34,830 nt of DNA from Thermoanaerobaculia bacterium (GCA_023700825.1 JAMPYE010000004.1:1-34830); one strand, 5' to 3'; positions 13,544 to 24,268 are shown, numbered from the stretch's first letter. Program-made: numbers and translations. Notes: generated by a model not told the origin, from the sequence alone.

Positions 13544-15745
13544 TCAGGAGCCCGCCGGATACATCCGCTCGAACTCCGGGTCGTCGTGCAGCAGCGAGAG
13601 ATCGGGGTCGCGGCGCGCCCAGTCCGCATCCTTGAATCCGGCGTTCCACGCGCGCTGCAGCGCGTCGAGGGCGTCGGACTTCCTCTTCAGCTCGCAGAAG
13701 ACGCAGGCGAGGTTGTACAGGATCGTCGCTTCGTTAGGCCGCAGCGCCATCGCGAGGTTCGCTTCGCGCAGCGCGTCGTCGAGCTGGCCGAGCTGCGCGT
13801 AGTCGATCGCCAGCAGCAGCCGGGCGCGCGCATCTTCGGGGATCTGCTTCAGGTGCGGCTCGAGGACCTGCACGCGTCGCTGCCGCGCATTGCGAGCCGC
13901 CTCGGCCTTTCCCAGCGCGCCGTACGAGTTCAGGATCGGCACGTAAGTGTTGTAGTCGTTCCCGGCCGCGTCTGTCGCCGCGTCGGCCAGATCGGCGACC
14001 TCCTGGTAGCGCCCCGCCGCGAAGAGCGTGCGGAGCAGCAGGTAGTAGGCGCCCTCGCAGTCGGGCTTCTGCATGATCGCTTCGCGCACTCGCGAGATCG
14101 CGTCGTCGTACCGGCTTTCCGCGTGGAGGATCCAGGCCGCGGCGACCTTGACCTCGGGCAGGTCCTGCCGCAGCGCGCTCGCACGCTTCGACGCCGCGAG
14201 TGCGCGCTCGATCCACTTCTGGTCGCGCTCGAAGTGATAGTGATACTGCGCGCAGGCGTTCGAGATCGCCGCGTGCGCCAGCGCGAAGTTCGGATCGAGC
14301 GACACCGCGTTCTCGAACATCTGCAGCGCGAACTCGAGGTCCTGCCGTGTCAGGCGCCTCGCGAAGCTCTTCCCGCGCAGGTAGAGGTCGTACGCCTGCA
14401 GGTCCTCGGTCGGCTTCGACGCGAGCGCCTTCTCCTCCTGCGGCGAGAGCGTGACGCGGAGCGCCTCCGCGATCTTGCGTGCGATCTCGTCCTGCACTTC
14501 GAAGACGTCCTTCATCTCGCGGTCGTAGCGCTCGCTCCAGAGCGGGAAATCGGTCGCCGTGTCGACGAGCTGCGTGTTGATTCGAAGGCGGCTGCCGGCG
14601 CGCCGCAGGCTTCCCATCAGCACGTACGACGCGTTCTGCTGCTGGGCGATCTGCGCCGGCGTGACCGGCTTGTCACGGTACGACAGCACCGTCGCGCGCG
14701 AGAAGATCTTGAGCCCCTTGATCTTGGACAACTCGGTGATGATGTCCTCGGTGACGCCGTCGCGGAAGTACTCGTCTTCCTTGATGCCGCTCAGGTTCTC
14801 GAAGTAGAGGACCGCGATCGACTTCTCCGCCGGCTTCACGGAGACGCCACCACGCGTCTCGCCCGAGTCGTGCAGGCGCCGCCCGCCGGAGTCGAGGTCG
14901 CGCTTGAGGCGCATCAAGTCGGTCTTCAGGTCGTTCGCGCTTTGGTAGCGGAGGTTGCGGTCCTTCTCGAGAGCCTTGCCGAGAATCCGGCCGAGCTCCG
15001 AGGGAAGCGTCGGGTTGGCCTCGCTTGCGGGCTGCGGCTCGCGATTCAGAATCGCATCGAAAATCACGGCGGAGCTGTCGCCCGCAAACGGCGGCACCCC
15101 GGTCGCCATCTGGTAGAGGACCGTGCCGAGCGAGAAGATGTCGGTCCGCGAGTCGGTGAGCTGCGCGCGCGCCTGCTCCGGTGACATGTACGAGATCGTC
15201 CCGAGCGTCGTTCCCGCCTTGGTCAGCTCGTCGGGACGGACCGCGGTCGCGTCGCTCGGATCGGACCCTCGTCCCTGATCGATCTTCGCGAGCCCGAAGT
15301 CGAGGATCTTCGCCTGTCCTCTCGAGTTCACGAAGATGTTCGCCGGCTTGATGTCGCGGTGGACGATGCCCTTCGCGTGCGCAGACTCCAGGGCATCGGA
15401 TATCTGGATACCGATCTCGAGGAGCTGGGCCGCCGGAACCGCGCCCCTGCTGACACGCTCTGCAAGCGTCTCGCCTTCGAGCAGCTCCATCGCGATGAAG
15501 TGCTGTCCCTCGTGCTGGTCGATTGCGTAGACAGTGCAGATGCCCGGATGGTTCAGGGCCGAGGCGGCACGCGCCTCGCGCTGGAACCGTTCGAGTGTCG
15601 CACCGTCCCTCGCCATTTCGGGAGGGAGGAACTTCAGTGCCACGCGCCGACCGAGGCTCGTGTCTTCCGCTTCATAGACGACACCCATCCCGCCGCTGCC
15701 GAGTTTCGCAGTGACTCGATAGTGAGACAGAGTTTGGCCGATCAT
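13544..15745 (-). CDS. Ser/Thr kinase with TolB-like and TPR regions (kinase 1)
   Basis: Taking the ATG at 15745 ([20 protein letters not shown]), which fits family starts, gives 733 residues. The kinase domain (about 9-275) has the Gly-rich loop GSGGMGVVY, Lys38 in VALKFL, the catalytic loop HRDIKPAN (Asp131) and DFG (Asp149), so it should be active. A FlgO/TolB-N-like region follows (about 305-430, [13 protein letters not shown] and [20 protein letters not shown]), then TPR repeats to the end. No transmembrane helix is seen. Such kinases are abundant in Acidobacteriota and probably act in cytoplasmic signalling with protein partners bound by the TPRs. It is a paralogue of the kinase at 31735-34233. 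Confidence 0.93.
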   Translation of the reverse strand: MIGQTLSHYRVTAKLGSGGMGVVYEAEDTSLGRRVALKFLPPEMARDGATLERFQREARAASALNHPGICTVYAIDQHEGQHFIAMELLEGETLAERVSRGAVPAAQLLEIGIQISDALESAHAKGIVHRDIKPANIFVNSRGQAKILDFGLAKIDQGRGSDPSDATAVRPDELTKAGTTLGTISYMSPEQARAQLTDSRTDIFSLGTVLYQMATGVPPFAGDSSAVIFDAILNREPQPASEANPTLPSELGRILGKALEKDRNLRYQSANDLKTDLMRLKRDLDSGGRRLHDSGETRGGVSVKPAEKSIAVLYFENLSGIKEDEYFRDGVTEDIITELSKIKGLKIFSRATVLSYRDKPVTPAQIAQQQNASYVLMGSLRRAGSRLRINTQLVDTATDFPLWSERYDREMKDVFEVQDEIARKIAEALRVTLSPQEEKALASKPTEDLQAYDLYLRGKSFARRLTRQDLEFALQMFENAVSLDPNFALAHAAISNACAQYHYHFERDQKWIERALAASKRASALRQDLPEVKVAAAWILHAESRYDDAISRVREAIMQKPDCEGAYYLLLRTLFAAGRYQEVADLADAATDAAGNDYNTYVPILNSYGALGKAEAARNARQRRVQVLEPHLKQIPEDARARLLLAIDYAQLGQLDDALREANLAMALRPNEATILYNLACVFCELKRKSDALDALQRAWNAGFKDADWARRDPDLSLLHDDPEFERMYPAGS

Positions 15746-15847
15746 GATTGGTTCCAGGTTTGGAGGTGGAGCGATCATCGTATCCACGCCCGATGTTGGC
15801 GTCAACGAAGGGACCTTCACGTTTGAGGTCGTGCGCGCGGCGCGAAT

Positions 15848-16684
15848 TCAGGCCCGCGGCCGCGGATTGCGGCACCACTCGCTCCAGCTGCCGACGAAGA
15901 GGCTGGCGCCGGGCATCCCGGCGATCTCGAGCGCGAGAAGGGTGTGGCAGGCAGTCACGCCCGAGCCGCAGTGAACGACGACGTGCGTCGGGTCGGCGCC
16001 GGACAGGCGGCCCGCGTAGAGTTTTCGCAGGGCCTCCGGCGACTTGAAGCGACCGTTCTCGAGGTTCTCGGAGAACGGCACGTTGATGGCGCCTGGAATG
16101 TGTCCAGCCACCGGGTCGATCGGCTCCTCGAGGCCCGCGAAGCGTGTGGCGCTTCGCACGTCGATCACGCGCCAGGCGGGGTCCGTCCGAAGCGAGTCGA
16201 CCACGTCGATGTCGACGGTGGGCAGACTCCATCGCTCGCAAGGGTACGGCGAGAGTGGAGTGACTGACGCCGGCGCCGTCGTCAACTCGAGCCCAGCGGC
16301 GACTGCGGCAGGCAGGCCGCCGTCGAGGACTGCCGCGTGCTCGTGGCCGATGGCCCGCAACATCCACCACGCACGAGCCGCCGCGTTCGCGCCCGCCTGC
16401 TCATCGTAAACCACCACGCGGGTCGACGGTGCGATCCCCCAGGCTCCCAGGGTGCGGCACCACTCGTCGAGCGTCGGGAGGGGATGGCGTCCGCCGCGCG
16501 AGGGGTCGTGTCCCGGGCGAGACGCGCTGCTCAGCTGCTCGTCCGAGCTCGCGTACCGGGCGCCAGGCAGATGACCCTGCTCCCAGGCCGCGCGACTCCT
16601 TCCGGCGTCGAGCACGACGACGTCGTTGTCGGTCGCGAGCGCCGACCGCAGGGCGTTCGCGGAGATGATCGGGGAAGTGCTCAT
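15848..16684 (-). CDS. Mercaptopyruvate/thiosulfate sulfurtransferase
   Basis: This 278-residue protein starts at the ATG at 16684 with AAAGGA nine bases upstream. It has two rhodanese domains. The first is non-catalytic (about 5-140, VVVLDAGRSRAAWEQGHLPG). The second (about 160-275) carries the active-site loop Cys239-Gly-Ser-Gly-Val-Thr-Ala-Cys. CGSGVTA is the loop seen in 3-mercaptopyruvate sulfurtransferases, whereas thiosulfate enzymes usually have basic residues there, so mercaptopyruvate is the likelier donor. Length is normal for the family. It stands alone between kinase 1 and the DUF3187 gene. Confidence 0.92.
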   Translation of the reverse strand: MSTSPIISANALRSALATDNDVVVLDAGRSRAAWEQGHLPGARYASSDEQLSSASRPGHDPSRGGRHPLPTLDEWCRTLGAWGIAPSTRVVVYDEQAGANAAARAWWMLRAIGHEHAAVLDGGLPAAVAAGLELTTAPASVTPLSPYPCERWSLPTVDIDVVDSLRTDPAWRVIDVRSATRFAGLEEPIDPVAGHIPGAINVPFSENLENGRFKSPEALRKLYAGRLSGADPTHVVVHCGSGVTACHTLLALEIAGMPGASLFVGSWSEWCRNPRPRA

Positions 16685-16841
16685 GTACGTAGATCCTTTG
16701 CGCGTCGGATTCAGGTCGGGAGTCGGAGTCGGAGCCAATGTGCGCACTTTAGCCGATCGCTCTCGGCGATCAGCAGGAGTTCGCGGTCTGCCCCCGGTCC
16801 CATCGGCGCGCAGCGCCGCCCGGCCTGGTGGAGCCCGCGCT

Positions 16842-17915
16842 TCAGAATCGCCCGGTCCAGACGAGGTGAAGGCCGATGTCGGCGGTGTTGTCGAAGTGGG
16901 CGAGGTTCTCGGTGAGAGCGACGAAGAGGACACTTTCCCGCGAGATCATGCATTTGACGCCGATGCTCGCCTGGATCGAAAGGGCGGCGAGCTCGGGAAG
17001 GTCGAGTTCGCGGAACGGCGACTGAGACACCGTCGACTGGATGATCAGAGAGTTTCGCGAGCTGAAGATCTCATGCTCGTATCCGAGCATGGCGGAGATG
17101 ACCGTCTGAGGCCTCGTGTGAAGCCGCTCGTTCTCACCGAGGTACACGACGCCGGCAGCGGCGTGGAGGCACGATTTTTCGAAGAACCTGCTGGCCAGCA
17201 GCTGGGCGCCTGCATCCCACGAGCCGGAGCTGTAGAGGTCGCGCTCACTGCCCGTGGGTGCCTTCGCCACGAGCTCGATGGAGCTGGCCCACTCGGTCCC
17301 GGGGCCGCTGATTCCCCGTTTCAGGCTGAAGGTCGTGTCCCCGAGCCCCGCGCCGGGGTTGCGGCTCGTGTACGAGGATCCATTCTCGTCGGAGATGAAG
17401 ACGGTGATGTCGCCGCGGGGAGCTCCGAGGCGTCCCGCCTGACCAAGGCCGAAGGCGTCGTGAAACGACTCGATCGAGGAGTCCATCGCGTCTCCCCCGA
17501 AGTCGAGAATCTGGACCGTTACGCCTAACTGTGTCCTGTTGCCGAAGCCGCGGTGAAGCGCGATCGCCGTCCGGTAGAACTCGCCGTCGAGATAGAATGC
17601 GTTCTGCCCGCTCTCCGCCACGACGGATTCGAGGAACTCCCGGGTGACGGGCTCGCGGGTCGTCCGCGCTTCGAGCGCCTCCTCGATCGCTTCCGATTTC
17701 GCGAAGCTGTTCGTTCCTGTGACGGTCACGTCGAGTTGCCAGCGACCGTTCTCGAGGATGTCGGCCGAGTTGGGGTCGAGTGCGAGAAACCCCATGTTGA
17801 GCGCGAACTGGTCGCGTATGCGCAGGGGGCCGAGGTCCTCGAAATGGAGCGGCTGGGCGCCCGTGTGCAGTGCTGCGACGAGCACGAATGCTGCGATGCC
17901 GAATCGTGCGTTCAT
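16842..17915 (-). CDS. DUF3187-type outer-membrane protein
   Basis: The 357-residue protein has a signal peptide (hydrophobic residues 6-18, cleavage likely after Thr-Gly-Ala at 18-20). The mature start carries GPLRIRDQFALNMGFLAL, which fits the DUF3187 family. The rest alternates short beta strands and loops, and the last residue is phenylalanine (HLVWTGRF), the usual terminal signature of outer-membrane beta barrels inserted by BamA. Its function is unknown. The ATG lacks a strong ribosome site. A 66-codon frame with a TTG start ends in an ATGA overlap with this start and could be a leader or a chance frame. Confidence 0.8.
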   Translation of the reverse strand: MNARFGIAAFVLVAALHTGAQPLHFEDLGPLRIRDQFALNMGFLALDPNSADILENGRWQLDVTVTGTNSFAKSEAIEEALEARTTREPVTREFLESVVAESGQNAFYLDGEFYRTAIALHRGFGNRTQLGVTVQILDFGGDAMDSSIESFHDAFGLGQAGRLGAPRGDITVFISDENGSSYTSRNPGAGLGDTTFSLKRGISGPGTEWASSIELVAKAPTGSERDLYSSGSWDAGAQLLASRFFEKSCLHAAAGVVYLGENERLHTRPQTVISAMLGYEHEIFSSRNSLIIQSTVSQSPFRELDLPELAALSIQASIGVKCMISRESVLFVALTENLAHFDNTADIGLHLVWTGRF

Positions 17916-18175
17916 TGGTACGATCTCGAGATTGTGCCTGCGACCATGAGGTCACCCGTTTCGTCATCGCGCGGAGCCCGCGTGTCTTGCATCTGCGCCT
18001 CTTGGACGCGCACGCCCGCTTCCTCCTGGCGCTCGATCGGTTCGAGCCCGATCCGGCCTGCGCGCAACTCTCGGGTCGACGTCGACGGCCCGGGGGACGT
18101 TCGAGAAATCAACCGGCGAGTGCCCTGGGAAGAGCATGCTGCGCGCGGGCTTGACGGCCTCGGGTCAGCGCGGTG
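17916..18175. other. Gene-free stretch upstream of the DUF3187 gene
   Basis: No convincing gene. On the minus strand a 66-codon frame (17912-18112, TTG start) ends in ATGA overlap with the DUF3187 start, but its third positions are less GC-rich than neighbours and it has no recognisable motif. The promoter of the DUF3187 gene should lie here. The repeat element at 18176 follows. Confidence 0.35.
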
Positions 18176-18361
18176 GCGTCAATTCTCTGGTTTTTCCGAT
18201 TTTACGATTGCCGGACTTCCTCGGCAACTCCGCGCGCCTCATGCCGGGCAGGCCTGAGAGCGACACGGCGCCGGAGCGGCGCAGCATGATCGCAAGTAAT
18301 TGACGGATCGAGCTTTCGAGCCCGAGCGTCTCATGTTGCGCAGGAGCGATGTTCTGACCCC
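18176..18361. mobile_element. Decayed MITE-like element, relative of the one at 34412
   Basis: This 186-bp stretch matches the 187-bp element at 34412-34598 in length, order and several blocks: GGNGTCAA at the left end, CGATT, TGCCGGGCAGG in the middle, TCGCAAG, GATCGAGC, and GTTCTGACCCC at the right end. About two thirds of the first 36 bases agree without gaps. Its own terminal repeats are decayed, the left reading GGCGTCA. There is no transposase. Confidence 0.55.
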
Positions 18362-18437
18362 GGCTCCCAACCCTGGGTCCTGGCACCTCGCGCGATTAGA
18401 CTCTTCCGGGAGCGCACGAAAGCGAGAGGCCGGAACG

Positions 18438-19163
18438 ATGGGGCAGGAGGCGATCGACGAACTGCTGGAGTTTCTCCGCCGGGACGAGCCGCGGAACGTC
18501 GGAATCGCCAATTTCCTGCAGAACGGCGGGATGTTAGGCGTTCGACGCGTCGGCAACTCCGTGCACGTCCGCGGGCGGAGCGACTTCGTCTGGAATTTCT
18601 TCAGCAGCGAGAACGAGGACGAGCTCCGGCGCCTCGTCGAGCGGCTCGGCGACGACGACGATCGCTTCGCCGCCGTCGAGGATTGGATGGTGCCGCTCCT
18701 CGCGCGAGGCCGCGCCGTCGCGTGGACGCTTCCGATGGTTCGGTTCGCTCTGCCGCACGGGACCGGGCTTCCCGCGATCGACGGCGAGGTTGGCGGGCTC
18801 GATGCGGACGATGCCAGGCACATCTACGAGCACTCGAAGTACCAGCAGTACATCTCGGTCGAGTACACGAGAGACTGCATTCTCCGCGGGCCGGGCGTCG
18901 CGATCCGGGACGGGAACCTCCTCGTCGCCTGGGCGATGACGCAGGACGACGGCGCGATGGGTTTTCTGCAGGTGCTCGACGGCTACCAGCGCCGAGGGTA
19001 CGGAAGGCGCGCGACGATCGCGCTCGCCTCGGAGCTCCGGCGCCTCGGGCGACTGCCGTTCGCGTACGTCGCCGAAGACAACCGGAATTCGATCGGGCTG
19101 CTCGCGTCGCTGGGCTTCGTGCGCGACCGGAGGGTTCAGTGGCTGCAGCTCGCGGCGAGGTGA
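18438..19163 (+). CDS. GNAT-family acetyltransferase
   Basis: I chose the ATG at 18438 because GAGAGG lies eight bases upstream, giving 241 residues. The N-terminal part (1-125) resembles the extra domain of two-part GNAT proteins; the C-terminal part is the catalytic GNAT fold with the acetyl-CoA loop QVLDGYQRRGYGRRATIALA (motif A, about residues 178-197) and the motif B region AYVAEDNRNSIGLLASLGF. It should transfer acetyl from acetyl-CoA to an amine; the acceptor is unknown. The P-loop kinase gene begins three bases after its stop, so the two form an operon. Confidence 0.87.
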   Translation: MGQEAIDELLEFLRRDEPRNVGIANFLQNGGMLGVRRVGNSVHVRGRSDFVWNFFSSENEDELRRLVERLGDDDDRFAAVEDWMVPLLARGRAVAWTLPMVRFALPHGTGLPAIDGEVGGLDADDARHIYEHSKYQQYISVEYTRDCILRGPGVAIRDGNLLVAWAMTQDDGAMGFLQVLDGYQRRGYGRRATIALASELRRLGRLPFAYVAEDNRNSIGLLASLGFVRDRRVQWLQLAAR

Positions 19164-19166
19164 CGA

Positions 19167-19676
19167 ATGAAGCGCTTTCTCGCTCTCGTGGGGCCGAAGG
19201 GCTCGGGCAAGTCGACGATCGGCAGGCTGCTCGAGGCAGAGCTGGGCATTCACTTCTTTCGCGTGGAGCCGCTCTTTCTCGAGGTTCGCGAGCGGATGGG
19301 CGCGTCGCATCCCGACTACGAGCGCACGGGCTTCGAGCTGACGGTGCAGCGGCTCGTGGACGCGCTCGCAGCGCACGACGCCGTCAGCTTCGAGTCGACC
19401 GGCGCGTCGTCGTGGTTCGAGTGGCAGCTGGCGCACCTTCGTGAGGTCGCGCGCGTGGAGCTCGTTCGCGTCGTCGTGGGGCCGGAGCAGTGTCTCGAGC
19501 GCATTCGCGGACGCGACGCGTCGCTGCACATCCCGGTGTCGGACGACCGGATCGCCGAGATCAACGCGATCGCGGCGCGCGTCGTGCTGCCGTGGAGCGC
19601 CGAAATCGACAATCGCGGCGACCTCGACTCGGCGCGGATCGTCGAGGTCGTGCGCCAGCTCCTCGAGCACGCGTGA
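19167..19676 (+). CDS. Small P-loop kinase (shikimate-kinase-like fold)
   Basis: The 169-residue protein starts with a Walker A motif (LVGPKGSGKSTIGRLLEAEL, Lys and Ser-Thr at about 15-17) and has the short length and RxxxR lid-like region (LERIRGRDASLHIPVSDDRI) of nucleoside/shikimate/gluconate kinase-like ATPases. It lacks the shikimate-binding motifs I would expect in AroK, so I do not name it. GAGGTGA at the end of the GNAT gene serves as ribosome site. Paired with the acetyltransferase it could modify a small molecule, but the substrate is unknown. Confidence 0.82.
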   Translation: MKRFLALVGPKGSGKSTIGRLLEAELGIHFFRVEPLFLEVRERMGASHPDYERTGFELTVQRLVDALAAHDAVSFESTGASSWFEWQLAHLREVARVELVRVVVGPEQCLERIRGRDASLHIPVSDDRIAEINAIAARVVLPWSAEIDNRGDLDSARIVEVVRQLLEHA

Positions 19677-19847
19677 GGCGCCGCCGGTTACGGGACCAGG
19701 GCTTCGGTAGGAGAATTTGCCGATGAGCTCCATGCACGCGTCCCCCGGCCGGATCACCCGCAGGCGGATCGCGATAGAATCCTGCTTCCAATTCCCACGA
19801 CACCCCGACGGCAGTTTCCGTCGATCATCAGAAAGGGAGGCACCCGA

Positions 19848-20678
19848 ATGCGCAAGCTCACTCTCGCAGTATGTTTCGTCTTACTCACCCTTCCCCTGGC
19901 GGCCCAGATCGAGACGCCGCAGGTCAGTCAGTCCGCGTCGGTGACGCAGACCATCGGCACGTCGAAGATCACCATCGACTATCACCGGCCCGGCGTGAAG
20001 GGACGTCAGATCTGGGGCGGCCTCGTGCCGTACGACTCGCCATGGCGCATGGGCGCCAACGAGGCGACCACGCTGACGGTCTCCGACGCTGTGAAGATCG
20101 AGGGGAAAGAGCTCCCGGCCGGGAAGTACTCCTTCTTCGCGATCCCGGGCAAAGAGAAGTGGACGCTGATCATCAACAAGGATCCCGAGCAGTGGGGAGC
20201 CTACGGCTACGACCAGGCGAAGGACGCGCTCCGCGTCGAGGTGAAGCCCGCCGAGGCGCCTCACACGGAGTGGATGCGCTTCACCATCGACCCGACGAGC
20301 CCGACGGCTGCGAACGTGACCATGAACTGGGAGAAGGTCGCGGTGTCGATGAAAGTCGACGTCGACGTGAAGTCGATCGTGTGGAAGGACGTCGACAAGA
20401 CGCTGGCGACGAGCTACGGGAGCGCCGCGAACTGGGCGCTCGACAGCGGCGAGCGCCTCGACGAGGGTCTCGCCTGGATCGACAAGTCGATCGCGATCAG
20501 CGGCGAGAACGTCTTCAACCTCTGGACCAAGGCGCGGATCCTGCACAAGATGGGCCGGGCGAAGGACGCCGTTCCGGTGATGGAGAAGGCGCTGAAGATG
20601 GCCGAAGGCAAGGTGCCTGCCGACTTCTGGGCGATTCTCACGGGAACGATGCAGGCAATCAGGAAGGACGCGAAGTAG
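19848..20678 (+). CDS. DUF2911 secreted protein
   Basis: The 276-residue protein begins with a signal peptide (Arg-Lys then hydrophobic 4-18, cleavage near Ala19-Gln20) behind a strong GGGAGG ribosome site. The DUF2911 domain covers about residues 25-175: ITIDYHRPGVKGRQIWGGLV, PWRMGANEATTLTVSD, ELPAGKYSFFAIPG and WGAYGYD are all hallmarks of this family. The C-terminal 90 residues are helical, TPR-like (LWTKARILHKMGRAKDAVPV). It is probably periplasmic. The function of the family is unknown. DUF2911 proteins are common in Bacteroidota and Acidobacteriota. It is convergent with the AraC gene. Confidence 0.9.
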   Translation: MRKLTLAVCFVLLTLPLAAQIETPQVSQSASVTQTIGTSKITIDYHRPGVKGRQIWGGLVPYDSPWRMGANEATTLTVSDAVKIEGKELPAGKYSFFAIPGKEKWTLIINKDPEQWGAYGYDQAKDALRVEVKPAEAPHTEWMRFTIDPTSPTAANVTMNWEKVAVSMKVDVDVKSIVWKDVDKTLATSYGSAANWALDSGERLDEGLAWIDKSIAISGENVFNLWTKARILHKMGRAKDAVPVMEKALKMAEGKVPADFWAILTGTMQAIRKDAK

Positions 20679-20699
20679 ACGAGCGTCGGGTCAAACGGG

Positions 20700-20744
20700 G
20701 GCACCGCGCACGGGAGCCGATGAGCTCGGTCCGGGCGCGGTGCC
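20700..20744. terminator. Hairpin between convergent genes
   Basis: A 10-bp stem GGCACCGCGC (20700-20709) / GCGCGGTGCC (20735-20744), with an inner CCGA/TCGG stem, lies between the DUF2911 and AraC stops. It is placed to stop transcription from both sides, although there is no T tract. Confidence 0.45.
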
Positions 20745-20746
20745 AT

Positions 20747-21676
20747 TCAGCCGGGCGTCGCGGCCGCGCGAGTTCCCTCGCCTCGCAGCCGGAGGATGTC
20801 TTTCGTCGGTGCGGCGCCGAAGAAGCGTCCGTACTCGCGGCTGAATTGCGAGGCGCTGGCGTAGCCGACGCGCCGGCTCGCATCGCCAGCGTCCATCATC
20901 GCCGTCAGCATGAGCCGCCGCGCTTCCTGCAGCCGGAGCGCCTTCTGGTACTGGAGCGGGCTCATCGACGTCACCGCCTTGAACTGGCGGTGAAACGCGG
21001 AAACGCTCAGGTTCACGAGCTTCGCGAGGTCGTCGACGTCGATCGGCTGATCGTAATTCGCGCGAAGCCACGAGACCGCCTTCCCCACCCGGTTGAGGCT
21101 CGAGTCGGCCCTGCCGATCTGCGCCACACGGCTGCCGATCGGGCTCCGCAGCAGCCGGATGAGGATCTCGTCGAGGACGAGCGGCGCGAGCAGCTCCGCG
21201 TCTTCGGGTCGCGCCATGAGCTCGAGGAGTCGGGTCGCCGCCTCGATCACGTGAGGGTCGGCCTGGCCCAGGTATAGCGGACGGCTCTCCTGGGTGCGCG
21301 GCAGGCCGTTCGGATAGACCTTCAATGTCAGCTCCGCGATCTTCTCCGGGTCGAGGTCGAGCTTGAGCGTCAGATACGGTTCCGCCCGGCTCGCGCGCGT
21401 GATCTGGAAGGCGAGGGGGAGGTCGACCGAGTAGACGGCGACGCCGCCCGCCTCGTAGGTGTGCACTTCCTCGCCGATCAGCACGCTCTTCGCGCCCTGC
21501 GCGACGATGCACGCGGAGGATTGCTGTAGGCCGTGCATTGCCTCGTGGTTCGTCGCCGAGATGCGAATCGCGTGCACGCCGGGATGCTGGAGCTCGAAGA
21601 TCCCGTCGTACGGCGCATGAACTGCGATCATCGTAGAGAGCCGGGTCAGGTCGGACTTGGCGACAGTCAGTGCCAT
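20747..21676 (-). CDS. AraC-family regulator, YqhC-like
   Basis: The 309-residue protein has an AraC N-terminal domain of the YqhC type (about 15-170, with [15 protein letters not shown] near its start and [14 protein letters not shown] further on) and a C-terminal pair of helix-turn-helix motifs (about 195-300; [20 protein letters not shown] and [20 protein letters not shown]). In E. coli YqhC activates yqhD and dkgA, encoding aldehyde reductases, in response to aldehydes. Here the gene lies 28 bases downstream of an aldo/keto reductase on the same strand, with a zinc alcohol dehydrogenase beyond it, so an aldehyde-responsive role is a good inference. Confidence 0.88.
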   Translation of the reverse strand: MALTVAKSDLTRLSTMIAVHAPYDGIFELQHPGVHAIRISATNHEAMHGLQQSSACIVAQGAKSVLIGEEVHTYEAGGVAVYSVDLPLAFQITRASRAEPYLTLKLDLDPEKIAELTLKVYPNGLPRTQESRPLYLGQADPHVIEAATRLLELMARPEDAELLAPLVLDEILIRLLRSPIGSRVAQIGRADSSLNRVGKAVSWLRANYDQPIDVDDLAKLVNLSVSAFHRQFKAVTSMSPLQYQKALRLQEARRLMLTAMMDAGDASRRVGYASASQFSREYGRFFGAAPTKDILRLRGEGTRAAATPG

Positions 21677-21704
21677 GGCGCGTCACCCATTCTATTGCCC
21701 TCGG

Positions 21705-22892
<1,188 letters not shown>

Positions 22893-22943
22893 TCACGGCT
22901 CCGGCGCGCCTCCGGGGCGCGATTTGATCGCATGATCGCCGCT

Positions 22944-23004
22944 CGGTGGCGGCGCCGCTTCGCGGCTTGCCACCGGCTACTCTCCGACGTCCCTCCGGGA
23001 CGTC
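22944..23004 (-). repeat. Copy 2 of the hairpin-core-hairpin repeat, inverted
   Basis: Read on the minus strand it has GACGTCCC-GGA-GGGACGTC (23004-22986), the core GGAGAGTAGCCGGTGGC, the inner hairpin GCCGC-GAA-GCGGC, and closing arms CGGTGGC/GCCACCG. Stem bases differ from copy 1 but pair in both, while the core is nearly identical. Confidence 0.65.
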
Positions 23005-23020
23005 TTCGAACTGAGCGGGC

Positions 23021-23052
23021 AACGCATTGCGGCACGAGTGCCGCAATGCGTT
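23021..23052. repeat. Near-perfect 15-bp palindrome
   Basis: AACGCATTGCGGCAC (23021-23035) and its exact complement (23038-23052) are separated by two bases. It lies about 80 bases downstream of the alcohol dehydrogenase stop on the minus strand. There is no T tract, so it is either a weak terminator or part of the neighbouring repeat cluster. Confidence 0.5.
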
Positions 23053-23132
23053 CGGATGTCACCCGTCTCAGGACCAATTGTTTGTTGTCGCTCATCCGCT
23101 GCATTCCCTACGTTCAGGACCTCGTCCTCGTC

Positions 23133-24239
23133 TTACTTCACCGACGACGCCAGTTCTTTCTCGTCCTCGACCGTAGCGCTCTTCTCGGCCTTGAGCGACG
23201 CCATGTCGATCGAGAAGCGGTACTTCACGTCCGACTTGAGCAGTCGCTCGTACGCCTCGTTGATGTTCTGGACCGGGATGACCTCGATGTCTGCGGTGAT
23301 GCCGTGCTCTCCGCAGAAGTCGAGCATCTCCTGCGTTTCGCGGATGCCGCCGATGGGCGATCCGGACAGGCTGCGCCGGCCGAGGATCAGGCCGAACGAC
23401 GCGATGGCGAGCGGTTTCGACGGTGCGCCGACCAGCGTCATGTTGCCGTCGCGGTGGAGCAGGTTGATGTACGCATTGACGTCGTGATCGGCGGAGACGG
23501 TGTCGAGGATGAAGTCGAACGTGCCGGTGTGCCTCTGCATCTCCTCGGCGTTCGTCGACACGACGACTTCGTCTGCCCCGAGGCGGAGGGCGTCGGCCGT
23601 CTTGTTAGGCGAAGTGGTGAAGACGACGACGTGGGCGCCGAGCGCGTGCGCGAACTTCACGCCCATGTGGCCGAGCCCGCCGAGGCCGACGACGCCGACC
23701 TTCTTTCCTTTTGTCACGCCCCAGTGGCGCAGGGGAGACCAGGTCGTGATCCCGGCGCAGAGGAGCGGCGCGGCGCCGGCGGGGTCGAGATTCGCGGGGA
23801 TGCTGAGCACGAAGCGCTGGTCGACGACGACGCTCTCGGAGTATCCGCCGTGGGTGAAGCCGCCGAGGTGCTTGTCGGGCGCGGCGTAAGTGAGCACCTG
23901 GTTCGGGCAGAACTGCTCGAGGCCATCCTTGCAGTCGGGGCAGGTGCCATCGGAGTCGACCATGCAGCCGACGCCGACGAGATCGCCGGACTTGTACTTC
24001 GTGACTCCGGAGCCGACCTTCGTCACGCGGCCGACGATCTCGTGGCCGGGGACGATCGGATACGGAGTCGCCATCAGGCTGCTCCACTCGTTACGGACCA
24101 TGTGAAGGTCGGAGTGGCAGACGCCGCAGAAGAGAACCTCGATCTGGACGTCCTGTTCGTTCGGCTCGCGACGCTGAATCGTGGTGTGGGCGAGCGGCGA
24201 GGTGGGGCTGGTTGCGGCGTAGGCCTTTGCGTTGTACAT
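23133..24239 (-). CDS. Zinc-dependent NAD(P) alcohol dehydrogenase (YahK/CAD type)
   Basis: The 368-residue enzyme has the medium-chain dehydrogenase layout. Catalytic zinc residues are Cys41 (GVCHSDLH) and His66-Glu67 (PGHE), with the third ligand in LLCAGITTWSPLRHWG. The structural-zinc loop reads GCMVDSDGTCPDCKDGLEQF with Cys100, Cys103 and Cys111; the usual first cysteine is Asp97, as in some relatives. The Rossmann fold carries GLGGLGHMGVKFA. Such enzymes reduce aldehydes with NADPH. AGGAAGAGG precedes the ATG. A palindrome sits 30 bases upstream. Its context with the YqhC-like regulator and aldo/keto reductase supports aldehyde detoxification. Confidence 0.94.
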   Translation of the reverse strand: MYNAKAYAATSPTSPLAHTTIQRREPNEQDVQIEVLFCGVCHSDLHMVRNEWSSLMATPYPIVPGHEIVGRVTKVGSGVTKYKSGDLVGVGCMVDSDGTCPDCKDGLEQFCPNQVLTYAAPDKHLGGFTHGGYSESVVVDQRFVLSIPANLDPAGAAPLLCAGITTWSPLRHWGVTKGKKVGVVGLGGLGHMGVKFAHALGAHVVVFTTSPNKTADALRLGADEVVVSTNAEEMQRHTGTFDFILDTVSADHDVNAYINLLHRDGNMTLVGAPSKPLAIASFGLILGRRSLSGSPIGGIRETQEMLDFCGEHGITADIEVIPVQNINEAYERLLKSDVKYRFSIDMASLKAEKSATVEDEKELASSVK

Positions 24240-24268
24240 GGGTTCCTCTTCCTGTGGGTTGCTGAGGT

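Noticed and set aside
13256-15184. A 642-codon open frame on the plus strand opposite kinase 1.
   Set aside because: Composition is that of an antisense shadow and it has no recognisable domain, whereas kinase 1 has all catalytic motifs.
17912-18112. A 66-codon minus-strand frame with TTG start, ending in ATGA overlap with the DUF3187 gene.
   Set aside because: Third positions are less GC-rich than in real neighbours, there is no ribosome site or known motif, and such overlaps can arise by chance. Kept only as a note.
18165-18386. A 73-codon minus-strand frame inside the repeat at 18.2 kb, possibly the end of a transposase.
   Set aside because: The matching segment in the copy at 34.4 kb is shifted by small insertions and carries stops, so no shared protein is encoded.
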